The notes below the pieces were generated by a model. It was not told the origin of the DNA. It searched no databases and was given only the letters and a program-made list of their open reading frames with translations. The position numbers and the translations under genes were made by a program. Shown piece after piece: positions 49,430 to 59,377 of a stretch of 64,000 bases of DNA. The stretch's first letter is position 1. Every line of letters begins with the position of its first letter. The stretch comes from Calliopum simillimum (Eukaryota; Arthropoda; Insecta; Diptera; Lauxaniidae). Location: NCBI GenBank assembly GCA_951812925.1, contig OX638371.1, positions 115,095,124 through 115,159,123 on the forward strand. Direction: 5' to 3'.

Positions 49430-49870
49430 GACACAAATTCAATTTGTTATGAAAATAAGTGGTTTTCCGCAATAAAATTAGAACATTTTTTCATAGCAAT
49501 ATTTTTGTAGTTCTATAGAGAAGTTTAAATTTTTACTCACATAACTTGTTTGGGTTCTCCTTGACGGGAAGAGGTTCCCCACTTATGTACGTGTATTTAA
49601 TATAGAGCCTCCATTAAATAGATCTACATAAAACCCTTTAATATAAGTGATGATATCATATTACAAACCAATGAAAAAATAGTTGAATTAAGGATGTGGT
49701 GAAAATAAACGCCCAGATGTATGCAAGTACATACCAATGGGAAACGAATCAATATAGTAGACTATGAGCCAATAGTAAGAAGAAGCAACGAACAGAAAAA
49801 ACGCGAAGGTGTGTGTATAGCAGAAATAACATTCTACGCAGCTGTTTCTAGAACCATTGAGAAGTTACTA
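49430..49870. other. Non-coding stretch, no gene supported
   Basis: No gene or repeat recognised in this AT-rich spacer. Confidence 0.5.
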
Positions 49871-49875
49871 TAATA

Positions 49876-50232
49876 CACCGAAAAAAAAAAATTACTTGGA
49901 TTTTGAAAAATTTCTTAAATTTATCAACGCTCTTGCTTATTAACTTAAACTTTAATCAGAAGCTCTATTAATAAAGTCAGAAAGTTTAAGTTAATCATGA
50001 CTAACTTCCGTAGACAATGATGTGTAAGGACTGTGCTTCATTTGCACAAAAAAATATCCAAATAACTTGAATGTCATCTTTGAAAGATTAAATTGATTTT
50101 CATCTAATCAACAGCAAATGCAATTCAGTTATTGTTAAATCTAATTAGCTGAATGATCCGTTTATGGAGTTTTTGATGGAGAGTTAACAATTAGTCAAAT
50201 AAATTTTTTTCTAATGAAAATTTTTTTGAGTG
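49876..50232. mobile_element. TA-flanked MITE with CAC..AAAAAAA ends
   Basis: TA at 49874-49875 then 'caccgaaaaaaaaaaa'; 'tttttttgagtg' then TA at 50233-50234, so the right end reads 'cactcaaaaaaa'. The 357-bp interior has no coding sequence. Ends of this type recur at 32274, and one-sided at 30696 and 47486. Confidence 0.5.
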
Positions 50233-50234
50233 TA

Positions 50235-51635
50235 AATTTAAGCTTTCCAAAAGTTCAAACGAGATGCAAACAAAATTTGTAGTTATGTTGTTGGTGTAAT
50301 GCAACCCTGGCATTTGTTGGTAACAATAGAAAAAGCAACAATGAAACATAACTGGACTGCATTTTACAACTTAAACTGAAAACAATGAAGCAGCTGACCC
50401 CGCTCTTCTTCACCCACCTTATACAACCTATTTGCCAAACTATGGCTGCTTGCAGCAATATACATACACACACATATATATATCAAAAGACCAGTAGAGT
50501 GAAACCATAAGAATCGCTACTGAATTATTGTAGATATTTTGTTGCCAAATTACAGTTGCAACAGCCACAATAGCAGCAACAGCAGCAGCAGCAGCAACAT
50601 TGCTAGCAGCATTCTAGGAAATTAGGATTTGGATCAATGCAGCAGCAAGTGCCGCATCCATTTGGTTTTCGTTGCCTCTTTTGTTTTTTCATTTTTCTTA
50701 CATCATTTATGCATTTATTTCATTCGGTCTATTCATTTACATACATACTTACAGAGTTGCATACATATAAAACTCACAGCATATGAAATTATAGTTTTCA
50801 ATCGATAAACAACTGGATTATGGCCAATATATAAAGTAAACTTAGCACCATTCTTAAAGTTTTTTTAAATTTTCAGAGCAATGAATATATAAATGTTGCG
50901 TATGTCAAGGCTATTTTTGTTTTAGAAACTTTTTTTAGTTTATTGTTGTATATTTTTGAATTAGAGATAAGAGATTTTTTTTTATTGCATTTTAATTCTG
51001 TCATTAATTAATTTCGCACATCATATTTTTCACATAAAATACAAAACTAAAAATAAAAAATTAAGTAATAAAACATCAATAAATATTAAGTGCTTCAACT
51101 ATTTATTTTAGTTATGAGTTTGCTATATGGTACATTGCGTAATCAAGCATGATGTTCATATACATATGTACATATATACGCCTATAATGTTTATAAGATA
51201 AACAATCGTAACATTAGTTAATAGATATAAATTTTAATCATCTTTAAGCAAAAATAGCAAAAACTCATTTCATACCTCATTTAAAAGTCATTATCAGACT
51301 TAATGGTATTGGTTGTTCTAAGCGTTAATAACTTTTTTTGGTGTTTTTTTTTAGGAATAAAAATATTCAATGCTATGAGTATTTTAGTTTTATTTTAGAT
51401 CTAGCGAAACACAAAAACCAAAGTATTATATTTTTCCATTCATTTTATTAGTTTACAGGTTTTCCACGCCAAGTTAAACCTTTTTCACATCATATTGACC
51501 TTTTTCAAGTCAAATCAAACTTTTCTACTCTAATTAACTTTTTCCCAACCCCCTTGTCCAACAGCCTCCACATTTTGGAAGGTGTTTGCATTTCTTTAGG
51601 TGTTGAATAAATAAACATTTTAACTAAAAAATATA
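50235..51635. other. Non-coding stretch with CAG microsatellite
   Basis: An 'agcagcagcagcagcaac' tract lies at about 50575-50600. The remainder is AT-rich with no recognisable gene. Confidence 0.5.
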
Positions 51636-51637
51636 TA

Positions 51638-52536
51638 GAGTAGAACGGGGTTATGTCGTGCAGGGGGTAATGTCGTGCACTGGCTGTTTTAGCCCAAGGA
51701 ATTGAATGATTTACCAACTGTTCGTAAGGTAAGGACCTGCTGACCTACTGAGCTTATGCATATAATACTAGCAATTTTCACCAGTTCGTCTCTACAGAGT
51801 AACCTTTTTTTCAAAACGCACGCTTTCGGGACGATAAAAGTGTTTTTTCATCGGGTCAGAAAAATAATTTTCCTTGCGGGAAAATATACCAGGTAAGTGT
51901 TTTCTCAAACGAAATATCCTGCCAAAGAAAAGAAGTATTTGGTTTTCGAAAAAAATTTTGGGCTTCACCGAGTTATCGAAGTTGACCTTTAAAACGATCA
52001 TTGGGGTAATGTCGTGCACATTCATTTACACAAACACAATTTCTCGCTACACAAATGTTGTTACACAAGGATGTAACCAATGAAATTATCTTTCGATCGG
52101 ATGCTTACTCGTTGCATTCGCTTGAGATGTACGGATTTACGAGCATGTCAAATTTGAGTGCACGATATTGCCCCGTTCTACTCTACACAATATATTATGT
52201 ACTTCACACTTGCAAAATAATGAATAAATACATGATAATGCTAAATCTCCTCTAATAGAACCACTATCTATCATTTCTCACACATTTCGTAACCTTAACC
52301 ATACTCGGAAAACAATGCACGATATTACCCCACAAATTTTGAGGGGGGTAATGTCGTGGACATTTTTTTTTTCTTCACTTACACAAACACAATTTCTCGC
52401 TACACAAATGTTGTTACACATGGATGTAACCAAAGAAATTATCTTTCGATCGGATGCTTACTCGTCTCATTCGCTTGAGAGATACCGCTTTACGAGCATG
52501 TCAAAGTTGAGTGCACGACATTGCCCCGTTCTACTC
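51638..52536. mobile_element. TA-flanked MITE with duplicated right end
   Basis: TA at 51636-51637, then 'gagtagaacggggttatgtc' and 'gtgcagggggtaatgtcg'. A first right end, 'cgatattgccccgttctactc', closes at 52183 with TA at 52184-52185. A second, 'cgacattgccccgttctactc', closes at 52536 with TA at 52537-52538. The roughly 175 bp before each right end are near-identical ('tttctcgctacacaaatgtt', 'tctttcgatcggatgcttac'), so the right part is duplicated in direct orientation. 'ggggtaatgtcgtg' also occurs near 52003 and 52346. No transposase. Confidence 0.7.
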
Positions 52537-53029
52537 TAGCCTATGAAACAAAAAAAAAATTATAAAAAAGTTATTTCTTCTTGTATAAATCTGCAGTTGA
52601 TTTTGATGTTTTGTTAATTTTTTCGAAAAAAAAAAATTTTTTTTTTAGAAATCAATTTATTTCGCCGAAACTAACAAGCCAACCAAAAAGTGAAGTGAAT
52701 ATCATTTGCAGGTAATTTAATTACCTTTAATATGACATATAATACATTTGAATACAAACATTAGTTCTTAAGATATTTGTATTTAAATGGAACTATCTTT
52801 TTTTTTTGGTCCGAAAACCGAAAATGACCGATATTTCGAAAACGACACGAAAAAAAAAATAATGCAATATTCGGAATCAGTAGCCCATTTTACATATGAA
52901 ATGGATAGTGGCATTCACTGGGAGATTTGGCTGTTGCATAGTGTAATTTTGAAAAACCAACAAACGATAATATTAAAAATGGCCAAAGAAGAAGTGTTAA
53001 TATTTAGCTCAAGAAAGCTTAAGTAAAAG

Positions 53030-53092
53030 GAGCCCTTACAAGGTCTTGGCCCTGGGCCCCACAAAAGCTAAAGACGACACTGATATTTTCTT
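53030..53092 (-). mobile_element. Possible transposon end
   Basis: On the minus strand from about 53082 it reads 'cagtgtcgtctttagctttt' then 'gtggggcccagggcc'. CAGTG starts followed by a GC-rich block are frequent at ends of insect DNA transposons. I did not find the opposite end. Confidence 0.3.
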
Positions 53093-53199
53093 TGTAAAAC
53101 CATTCGGGTCAGGATTATTTGTTAAAAAGAAAGGAAGAAAGCCTCCATCACCATGCCTAGCTGTTCGCTCTTTTTCCTACTGGGCTAGTTGAGGTTTTG

Positions 53200-53420
53200 C
53201 TTATTTCGTTTCAGATAAAATTTACTGTTGGCAGGTTTGTAAATTGCTTTTCATCGGAACGGTCTGGCACTTTTTGAGCTCTGTTGTTCTCAAGATTTTG
53301 AGGTACCTGCCCTAGCAGCCATATCTCGCACAGAAGTTTTGGGATTCTGCTTAAAAACGTGCTTCACTGCACCCTTTTTTCACGATTTATCTATAATTCG
53401 AAATAACCCTCAAGAAAGCA
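53200..53420. repeat. Unoccupied copy of the LINE target repeat (copy A)
   Basis: 'agataaaatttactgttggc' followed by 'aggtttgtaaattgctttt', 'catcggaacggtctggcact' and 'gccatatctcgcacagaagt'. The same order is found, split by the LINE, at 54326-54365 and 55611-55790. Copy A therefore shows what the locus looks like without the insertion. The nature of the repeat itself is unknown. Confidence 0.75.
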
Positions 53421-53549
53421 ATATTATGTGAGCGACATTGATTTGACTCATGAAAGTAAGAACTTGCATATGCCATTTCAAATGTTTTCATTTCATCACA
53501 AACACTGCTATCACTAAAATTTCAAGAATTAGCACTCATAAATTCTTTC

Positions 53550-54130
53550 AATCCATTTAAATACGGATGATCAAATTGGTAATTATGATTTGCAAATTCT
53601 TATCTTAATGCTTTAGTAATATTTCTACAAATACTGCAACGAAATTCTTGTATAATATAGTCTACACCATCTCTACGAAAATATTCTAAAAAGGCCTTAT
53701 TAATATCAGTATCTCTAACATTTCTTTCTACTCTTTGGATAATTTTAGTGGCATCTTCTTTTTTGCTTTAAATCGCAATATGGTTGGAGCCCTATTGTTT
53801 TGAAGAAAAGGGATGATGAACTCTTTTAAAACGTCCATATTTAAAATAGAAAGATTAACTCTATCTAATTTATTATTCACAATCAAATCCCGTAAAAATA
53901 ACTCCAGGGACTTAAGTGAGAATAATAATTCACTAATTAACTGAGTTCCTCCAATAATAATACTTCCTACATATAATGCAAACAAAATTATTCTGTGTGT
54001 TATGTCTTCCAAATTATGTAGTGTACAATAAATATTACTGTACATTAGATTAATGAAATCATAACACATCTGAATAAACTTTCTAGTTGTTGCGGCAACT
54101 GTATCATCTACAAAATGGTTTCTACTTAAA
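53550..54130 (-). pseudogene. Decayed open frame of unknown origin
   Basis: The minus-strand frame at 53728-54069 gives 113 residues with hydrophobic stretches ('IILFALYVGSIIIGG') and continues, after a frame change near 53765, as 'RDTDINKAFLEYFRRDGVDY' and 'FRCSICRNITKALR' to about 53600 and beyond a stop. The unusual length for this AT-rich background and the readable continuation suggest a former protein. I do not recognise it; a retroelement protein is one possibility. It lies between copies A and B of the repeat. Confidence 0.4.
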
Positions 54131-54325
54131 AAACTCTGTCGTCAAGTGAATTATACACCGCACACAGAGGCAACTGAAATGAAAAAATGGCATAAATTAA
54201 ATTTTTTAAATTGGAAAGACAAGAACTCACCGGTAACTACTAAAAACTTGAATACCTAGTGCATCTAAGTGCATTATTACATAATACAATTACGCGCTTA
54301 TTAAGACGCTATAGCTGCTGAAAGT

Positions 54326-54365
54326 TGCTTATTTCGATTCAGATAAAATTTACTGTTGACAGGTT
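54326..54365. repeat. Left part of target repeat copy B
   Basis: 'cttatttcgattcagataaa' and 'atttactgttgacaggtt' match 53198-53237 of copy A. It ends with the 13-bp word 'ctgttgacaggtt', which is duplicated at 55611-55623 on the far side of the LINE. Confidence 0.78.
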
Positions 54366-55610
54366 GTATGTATGTATTCTCCTTTAACTCCTAGGAGGAG
54401 CATAGGGCCAATATGAAATCTCTCCATTTGTCACGATCCCTTGCGATGACTTTGATCTCTTGCCACGATTTTCCCGATTCTTGGATTTCCTTTTCCAACG
54501 ACCTTTTCCAGTTGGTTTTGGGTCTACCACGTCCTCTACTGCCTTGTGGATTCCACTCAAGGGCCTGGCGACAAACTTCGCTGTGTGGTTTCCGGAGAGT
54601 GTGACCAATCCATCCCCATTTGCGCAGCTTGATCTCGTTTGCTATAGCCTTCTGTTTGCATTTTTGATGTAGCTCGGCATTTGATATAGTGCGAGGCCAC
54701 CAAACCTTTAATATACGCCTTAAGCATTTGTTGACGAATACTTGCAGCTTGTTTGTTAGTTGTTCAGTAACAAGCCATGTTTCGCACCCATATAACAAAA
54801 CCGATTTCACATTCGAATCAAAAATGCGCACTCTCGTTTTGGTGGATATAACGGATGAAGACCATATTTTGTTCAGTTGAGCAAACGCGCCTTTTGCTTT
54901 TGCTATTCTTGAGTTGATATCCTCTTTTGCTCCACCATCCATGGAGATAATGCTGCCTAGATACGTGAAGCTATCGACGTTTCCGATGTCATCACTGCCA
55001 GCTTTAAACGTCATGTCATTGCTTGCGTTTAGCTTCATGCTTTTAGTCTTGGATACGTTGATCGAAAGGATTTTAAAATTTTGAGAAACCATATTGGTTC
55101 CAGTTATAGGAGAATCATTCCTAACTATGCATGTTTCTTGCACCTCCAAATCCGATGTGCATGCTGCCGAGGCAGGTGGATTAACCACACTCTGGTGGGT
55201 ACCACTTGGAGAGTTATTTCCCATCGTTTTTCGATCCATGCTTCATTAGTATAATCTTCTCGGCAACGCCCCACGCAGTAAGTTATAAGCTTAAAGCTGG
55301 ATCCGGCAAGCGCTGCAAATATAGTGGCCAAATTCACTTTTAATTTCAGCCGCCCAATCTGGAACAGACGCTGACCTGGGAGCCGCCCACTCTGGATCAG
55401 ACGCTTCAGGATTTCGACAAGATGCTTATTTTAAGGCGGCATCGACTCGCCTTGTCAGTGCCAGTTACGGGCATTGTGGATTTTTCTTTCGAGGCGCAAC
55501 GCTGTCCAACGCTACACCCTTCCACACCCTGGCTGGTCACCCGCTTTTAGTCGCCTTTTACGACAGGCATGCTTACCTCGGGCATATTCTGACCCCTTAC
55601 CCGCAGGGGT
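54366..55610 (-). mobile_element. RTE-type LINE, internally deleted, with 13-bp TSD
   Basis: The flanks are identical 'ctgttgacaggtt' words at 54353-54365 and 55611-55623. On the minus strand the 5' end is GC-richer ('gggtaaggggtcagaatatg', 'cccgaggtaagcatgcctgt'), the middle is the reverse-transcriptase C-terminal region and the 3' end is 'gaatacatacataca'. At 1,245 bp it lacks the endonuclease and most of the polymerase compared with a typical RTE of 3 kb or more, yet both tips and the duplication are present. So the deletion either predates insertion or happened inside the element. RTE rather than another LINE clade is my best reading. Confidence 0.8.
54391..55239 (-). pseudogene. LINE reverse transcriptase, C-terminal part fused to a 5' leader
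   Basis: 282 codons remain open. From about residue 58 ('ILSINVSKTKSMKLNA') it follows the region after the catalytic YADD motif of LINE reverse transcriptases: 'YLGSIISMDGG', 'KSVLLYGCETW', 'LRRILKVWW', 'KWGWIGHTLRK' and 'GRGRPKTNWKRSLEKEI'. These are landmarks of RTE-like proteins. The palm with YADD and the endonuclease are missing, so it cannot copy RNA. Residues 1-57 have no RT similarity that I see and appear to come from the element's 5' part, joined by the deletion. Confidence 0.82.
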
Positions 55611-55790
55611 CTGTTGACAGGTTAGTAAATTGCTTTTCATCGGAACGGTCTGGCACTTTTGAGCTGTGTAGGTCTCAGCGTACTCTTCTCTTGAGGTACC
55701 TGGCCTGGCAGCCATATCTCGTACAGAAGTTTTGGGATTCTGCTTAAAGAGGTGTTTTCACTGCAGCCTTTTTCCGCGTTTTTTCTATAA
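55611..55790. repeat. Right part of target repeat copy B
   Basis: Runs 'ctgttgacaggttagtaaat', 'tgcttttcatcggaacggtc', 'gcagccatatctcgtacaga' and 'agttttgggattctgcttaa', collinear with copy A from about 53230 to 53400. A small insertion near 55665-55690 relative to copy A is visible. Confidence 0.75.
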
Positions 55791-56255
55791 TTCAAAATAT
55801 AATTCAAAATAACCGTCTTGACAGTGATTTTTGATGCAGCTGTTTTTTTAGCTATGGCTGAATATTTTAATTCTGTTTTTTCAGGTAAGTGTACAAAATG
55901 AGTTCGCGCCTTTTTTTCTTGATTGTATCGTTTGATGTTTGCTTACCAAGTGTTATATATTTTTTTAATTGTCATGTTATACCGAAAAAATATCACCCAT
56001 ATTTCAACCTGCACGATCATCAGGTAAATCATAATCTTAAGAAATAAAAGTATCAAATTTTGATGGGACAGTCCTTAGATATTGATGATGAAGATGCACT
56101 AAGATATCTTCAAGAATTTCAATCATTCGTTCTTCTTTGAATATTTTAAGAGACGATGTTGACAGTTGTGTTGAACTACCTATCTTGACATACTACTGAA
56201 AGATGGCAATTACCCACTTAATACATTTGTGGACAAATTTTCACCATTAGGCGAT
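55791..56255. other. Non-coding stretch, no gene supported
   Basis: I recognise no gene or repeat. The sequence runs up to the start of the dispersed repeat at 56262. Confidence 0.45.
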
Positions 56256-56261
56256 TCTAGT

Positions 56262-56525
56262 ATTTATATATAAAAAGGCAAACGAAATCGGTTCAGCCCC
56301 TGTTTCTTGCCCTTAATCTCAACATAATCGCTATTTTTTTTTTTTTTTTTTGTTGGAAAGGTTATGTGGAGCAGTGCACAAAATTTTCTTTTTTTTTTAA
56401 GTATACGTTCTCACGGCTAAGCTGCTGCATCCATTTTTATGAAATTTGGTACAGATATAGGGTTAACACTAGGGAACGATAATATAACCTTAAATGTTGT
56501 TAAGTGGACGGTGCCAGTCTCTAGA
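56262..56525. repeat. Second copy of the 44227 dispersed repeat
   Basis: 'atataaaaaggcaaacgaaa' and 'tcggttcagc' match the start of the repeat at 44227. 'atgaaatttggtacagatat' and 'gggttaacactagggaacga' match its units. A poly(T) run of about 20 lies inside near 56335. One unit only. Confidence 0.6.
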
Positions 56526-58009
56526 ATCATTTGCATTGCAGTTCTTCTTATTGGGAAACTTAAATTCCCGGAAACTCTTAAATCTTTACCTCAAAAATAT
56601 AAATAACTCACCATCTTTAGCATTTTTTGTAGTTGTTGTTGTTGTTGTTGATGTGTCTGCTCCACCAGCTGAGAGGCTTCTCTCCATTGTGCAATGCATG
56701 AATTATGAACACCAGAAGCAGCAGCAGCAACAACAATCAAAATAACAAAAACAAAAATAACAACTAAATCCAACAACACACGCGTTTTGACTTTGCAAAG
56801 AAATTTGGAGCACTGCGATGCGATGGTAGAAAGAGGAAGAGGAAAACACAAAAGAAATCACAAAGTTTACACGTTGAAGAAAACGAAAAATTTTTTTTTT
56901 TTTTTTAATAAAATTGCACTTAAAATTTAATGAACCGAATGAAAACAAAATGTGAAGTTTTACACTTTTTTCTTGAAGGCGATTTTTTTTTTTTTTTCTT
57001 ATGGAAGGTTTTCAATAAAGTTTTTTTTATTTGAATTATTTTTGTTTTTAAATTTCTTTTTCAACCTTTATTCCTGCTTTTTACGAAAACGTCAAAAGTG
57101 CAGCAGAGCAGCAGAAACGAAAGCAGAATATAACGCGCTCTTTCACACTAACGCAGTTTTAGCATGACAGCTGTCAATTGAAATAAACAAAATAATAAAA
57201 AAAGTAAAACAAAGAGCGAAACTTTTGCTGCTTTAAAATGTCATTTTACGATTTCAATGAACATTTTTCTTTTTGAAACATGAATATTTAGTATTTTTTA
57301 TAATCCACTGAATTTCTTTTATTTTAAATGCAGTTGCAGTTTACAACACGACGTACGACGGAGCAATAAATGCAACCGAAGAAAATAGGCAAAATCGTAA
57401 AAAAAACTTGACGGATGATCTGGAGCGCAGCTTTTGACTTTTAAAATCTTTTACAACTGCGTTGTGCACATAATTACACTTTAAATAACTTGCAATTTAG
57501 TAAATTTATACACTGAACATTGTTTTACACTGAGCAAAATAGAATTTTCTGGTTTTTCTTGCAATTTTCTACGGACCACGATGCAACCAACGTCGGTCGG
57601 CCATTAAACAAGAGAACTAAACTGGCACCTGAAGTTGGCCGCAATTCATTGGAAATTTTCTCATTTTACGGTCTTACAGCTGTCAAAAATTACGATATTG
57701 AAAATTTGCATTGGGTTGTTGGCAATGCTAAATTTGTTGTGAGTACAAAAACGAGAAGATTGAACGAAGACGAAGGAGGAAAAGAGATGCTATAATCTTT
57801 CGTCTCTTTCAACCTTTCGTTGAAATCTTTCATTTTTTATTTAATTTTTAACGAAACACATCTCTTAAAAATAATTAATACTAATATTAGTTTACTATTA
57901 ATTGATTAATTAATATAAATTTTATAAAATAGTTATATTTATTTTAGCATTTTTTTAGTTTAATTATCGATGCTTAATTTCAGATCAACACATCACCTGT
58001 CCTTAACCT
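56526..58009. other. Non-coding stretch, no gene supported
   Basis: TTG-rich sequence at 56630-56650, A/T runs near 56889 and 56985, and several 'acagctgtca' palindromes (57167, 57675; another at 58481). No protein domain was found in the open frames here. Confidence 0.45.
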
Positions 58010-58535
58010 CAAACAATGTAATTTGAGGTTAGGTTGGGAGCAACCCTGCATCAACATTGTCACAAAATTCAAGCTAAAGAGGAGTCATCATCGCATCAAA
58101 GTCGCTTTTTTTGCCAACAACAATGCCGGAACAGACAACAACAACAGCAACAAAGCATATTTTAAAAAAATTTAATTTTGCCAAAAATTACCTTGAAACT
58201 ACAAAATGATTTGGCTAAGGTAAACAAGCCTAACTCATTTAAACAGGCAATGCTGGATATTAACTACTACATTGAGGATCCAACTCAAGTGGATGCAGAA
58301 GTAAGCAAGGCGACAGCTACACATCATTCCTGATTTTGATAAAATACGCGGCAACTGATGAGGATGAACTAAACGATGTATCCGATTGTGAGTTTCAAAT
58401 CCTAAGCTGCGGCCGCAGGCCGCCCACTTATCCCTACTTTACTGTTCTTCGTGTTCACCCTGTTAGCGGCAAATGAAAATGACAGCTGTCAAGCGTATGA
58501 CAACATAAAACTAACTTCCAAAAATGAAAATAAAA
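58010..58535 (+). pseudogene. Possible small coding remnant
   Basis: A short hairpin 'aacctcaaacaa...tttgaggtt' (58006-58031) precedes an ATG at 58122 that reads 'MPEQTTTTATKHILKKFNFA' and then stops after 28 codons. In the next frame the text continues as 'LQNDLAKVNKPNSFKQAMLD' and 'INYYIEDPTQVDAEVSKATA', as if one frameshift separates the two parts. I do not recognise the protein. A retrotransposon or retrocopy origin is conceivable, and chance is not excluded. Confidence 0.3.
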
Positions 58536-58662
58536 AGAAAACCAATCTTCATTTCCACCTCCTCCATCTTCGGTGGATGAAATAATTATAATTATTATTA
58601 TTATTTCAATAATTATTTCATCCACCGAAGATGGAGGAAGTGGAAATGAAGATTGGTTTTCT
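58536..58662. repeat. Near-perfect hairpin with 54-bp arms
   Basis: The left arm 'agaaaaccaatcttcatttc' to 'ggatgaaataattat' is repeated in reverse complement up to 58662. I count one mismatch across about 54 positions. The loop is short and consists of 'att' repeats. The low divergence implies a recent origin or continued correction. Confidence 0.85.
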
Positions 58663-59370
58663 ATTTATATCCTTTAAAGGATCCGTTAAATTTTAATGCC
58701 ATTAACCCTTAAATGCTCACTGTAACTTTGAAGACACAACCATTAAAAAATTTCGCAAAACTATTAGTAGAGTTCTCAGGGAGTTAAAAACACCGTATAC
58801 GTAGGACTTCTACAAGACCGCATGAAATTTAATTTTTAAAAGTGAAATGTTTAGCTTATAATATAAATAAAAAAGTTAACCTATTAAAAAGTTGTGATCT
58901 TTTTTGTAGTGCGGTCATTTGGTAGATTTCCTCGAAAGTTTTTCGAAGTTTTTTAAATTGCGATAATACATGAACGGAGCGTCGAAGCAATAAAACAAAA
59001 ATACCAGCTTAAAGGGAATTGTTTGTTCTACAAACAATATTTTTTTTTTTTTTGTACGACTTAAAGTTTAGGAAATATCTTTTGACCGCAGAAAATTTTT
59101 TTTTCTTGGATTTTGCAAAACATGCAATTCTCTATGAATGTCTCTACGAACACTTTTTCCATCCGACTTACCGTTCATTAGATATCGCGATTTGAAAATG
59201 AACATAATTGAAAAATGAAAAGTCATACGCAATATGTCTCATCGTTTTGCTTTTTTGGACAAAACACCATAGTCGGTGTTGGAAGCAACTACAATTACGA
59301 GAAATTTACTAGAATTTTTCTCTAGAAGTACCCGTTACAGGGATAAAAATAGTAATTTTCAATGTGTTTT
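58663..59370. other. Non-coding stretch, no gene supported
   Basis: AT-rich, with a T run near 59041-59053. No gene recognised. Confidence 0.45.
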
Positions 59371-59377
59371 ACGATTA

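Noticed and set aside
53728..54069. Considered as an envelope-like protein of an insect retroelement.
   Set aside because: The likeness is only a general hydrophobic and coiled pattern. I see no cleavage or fusion motif and no flanking LTRs, so it stays unassigned.
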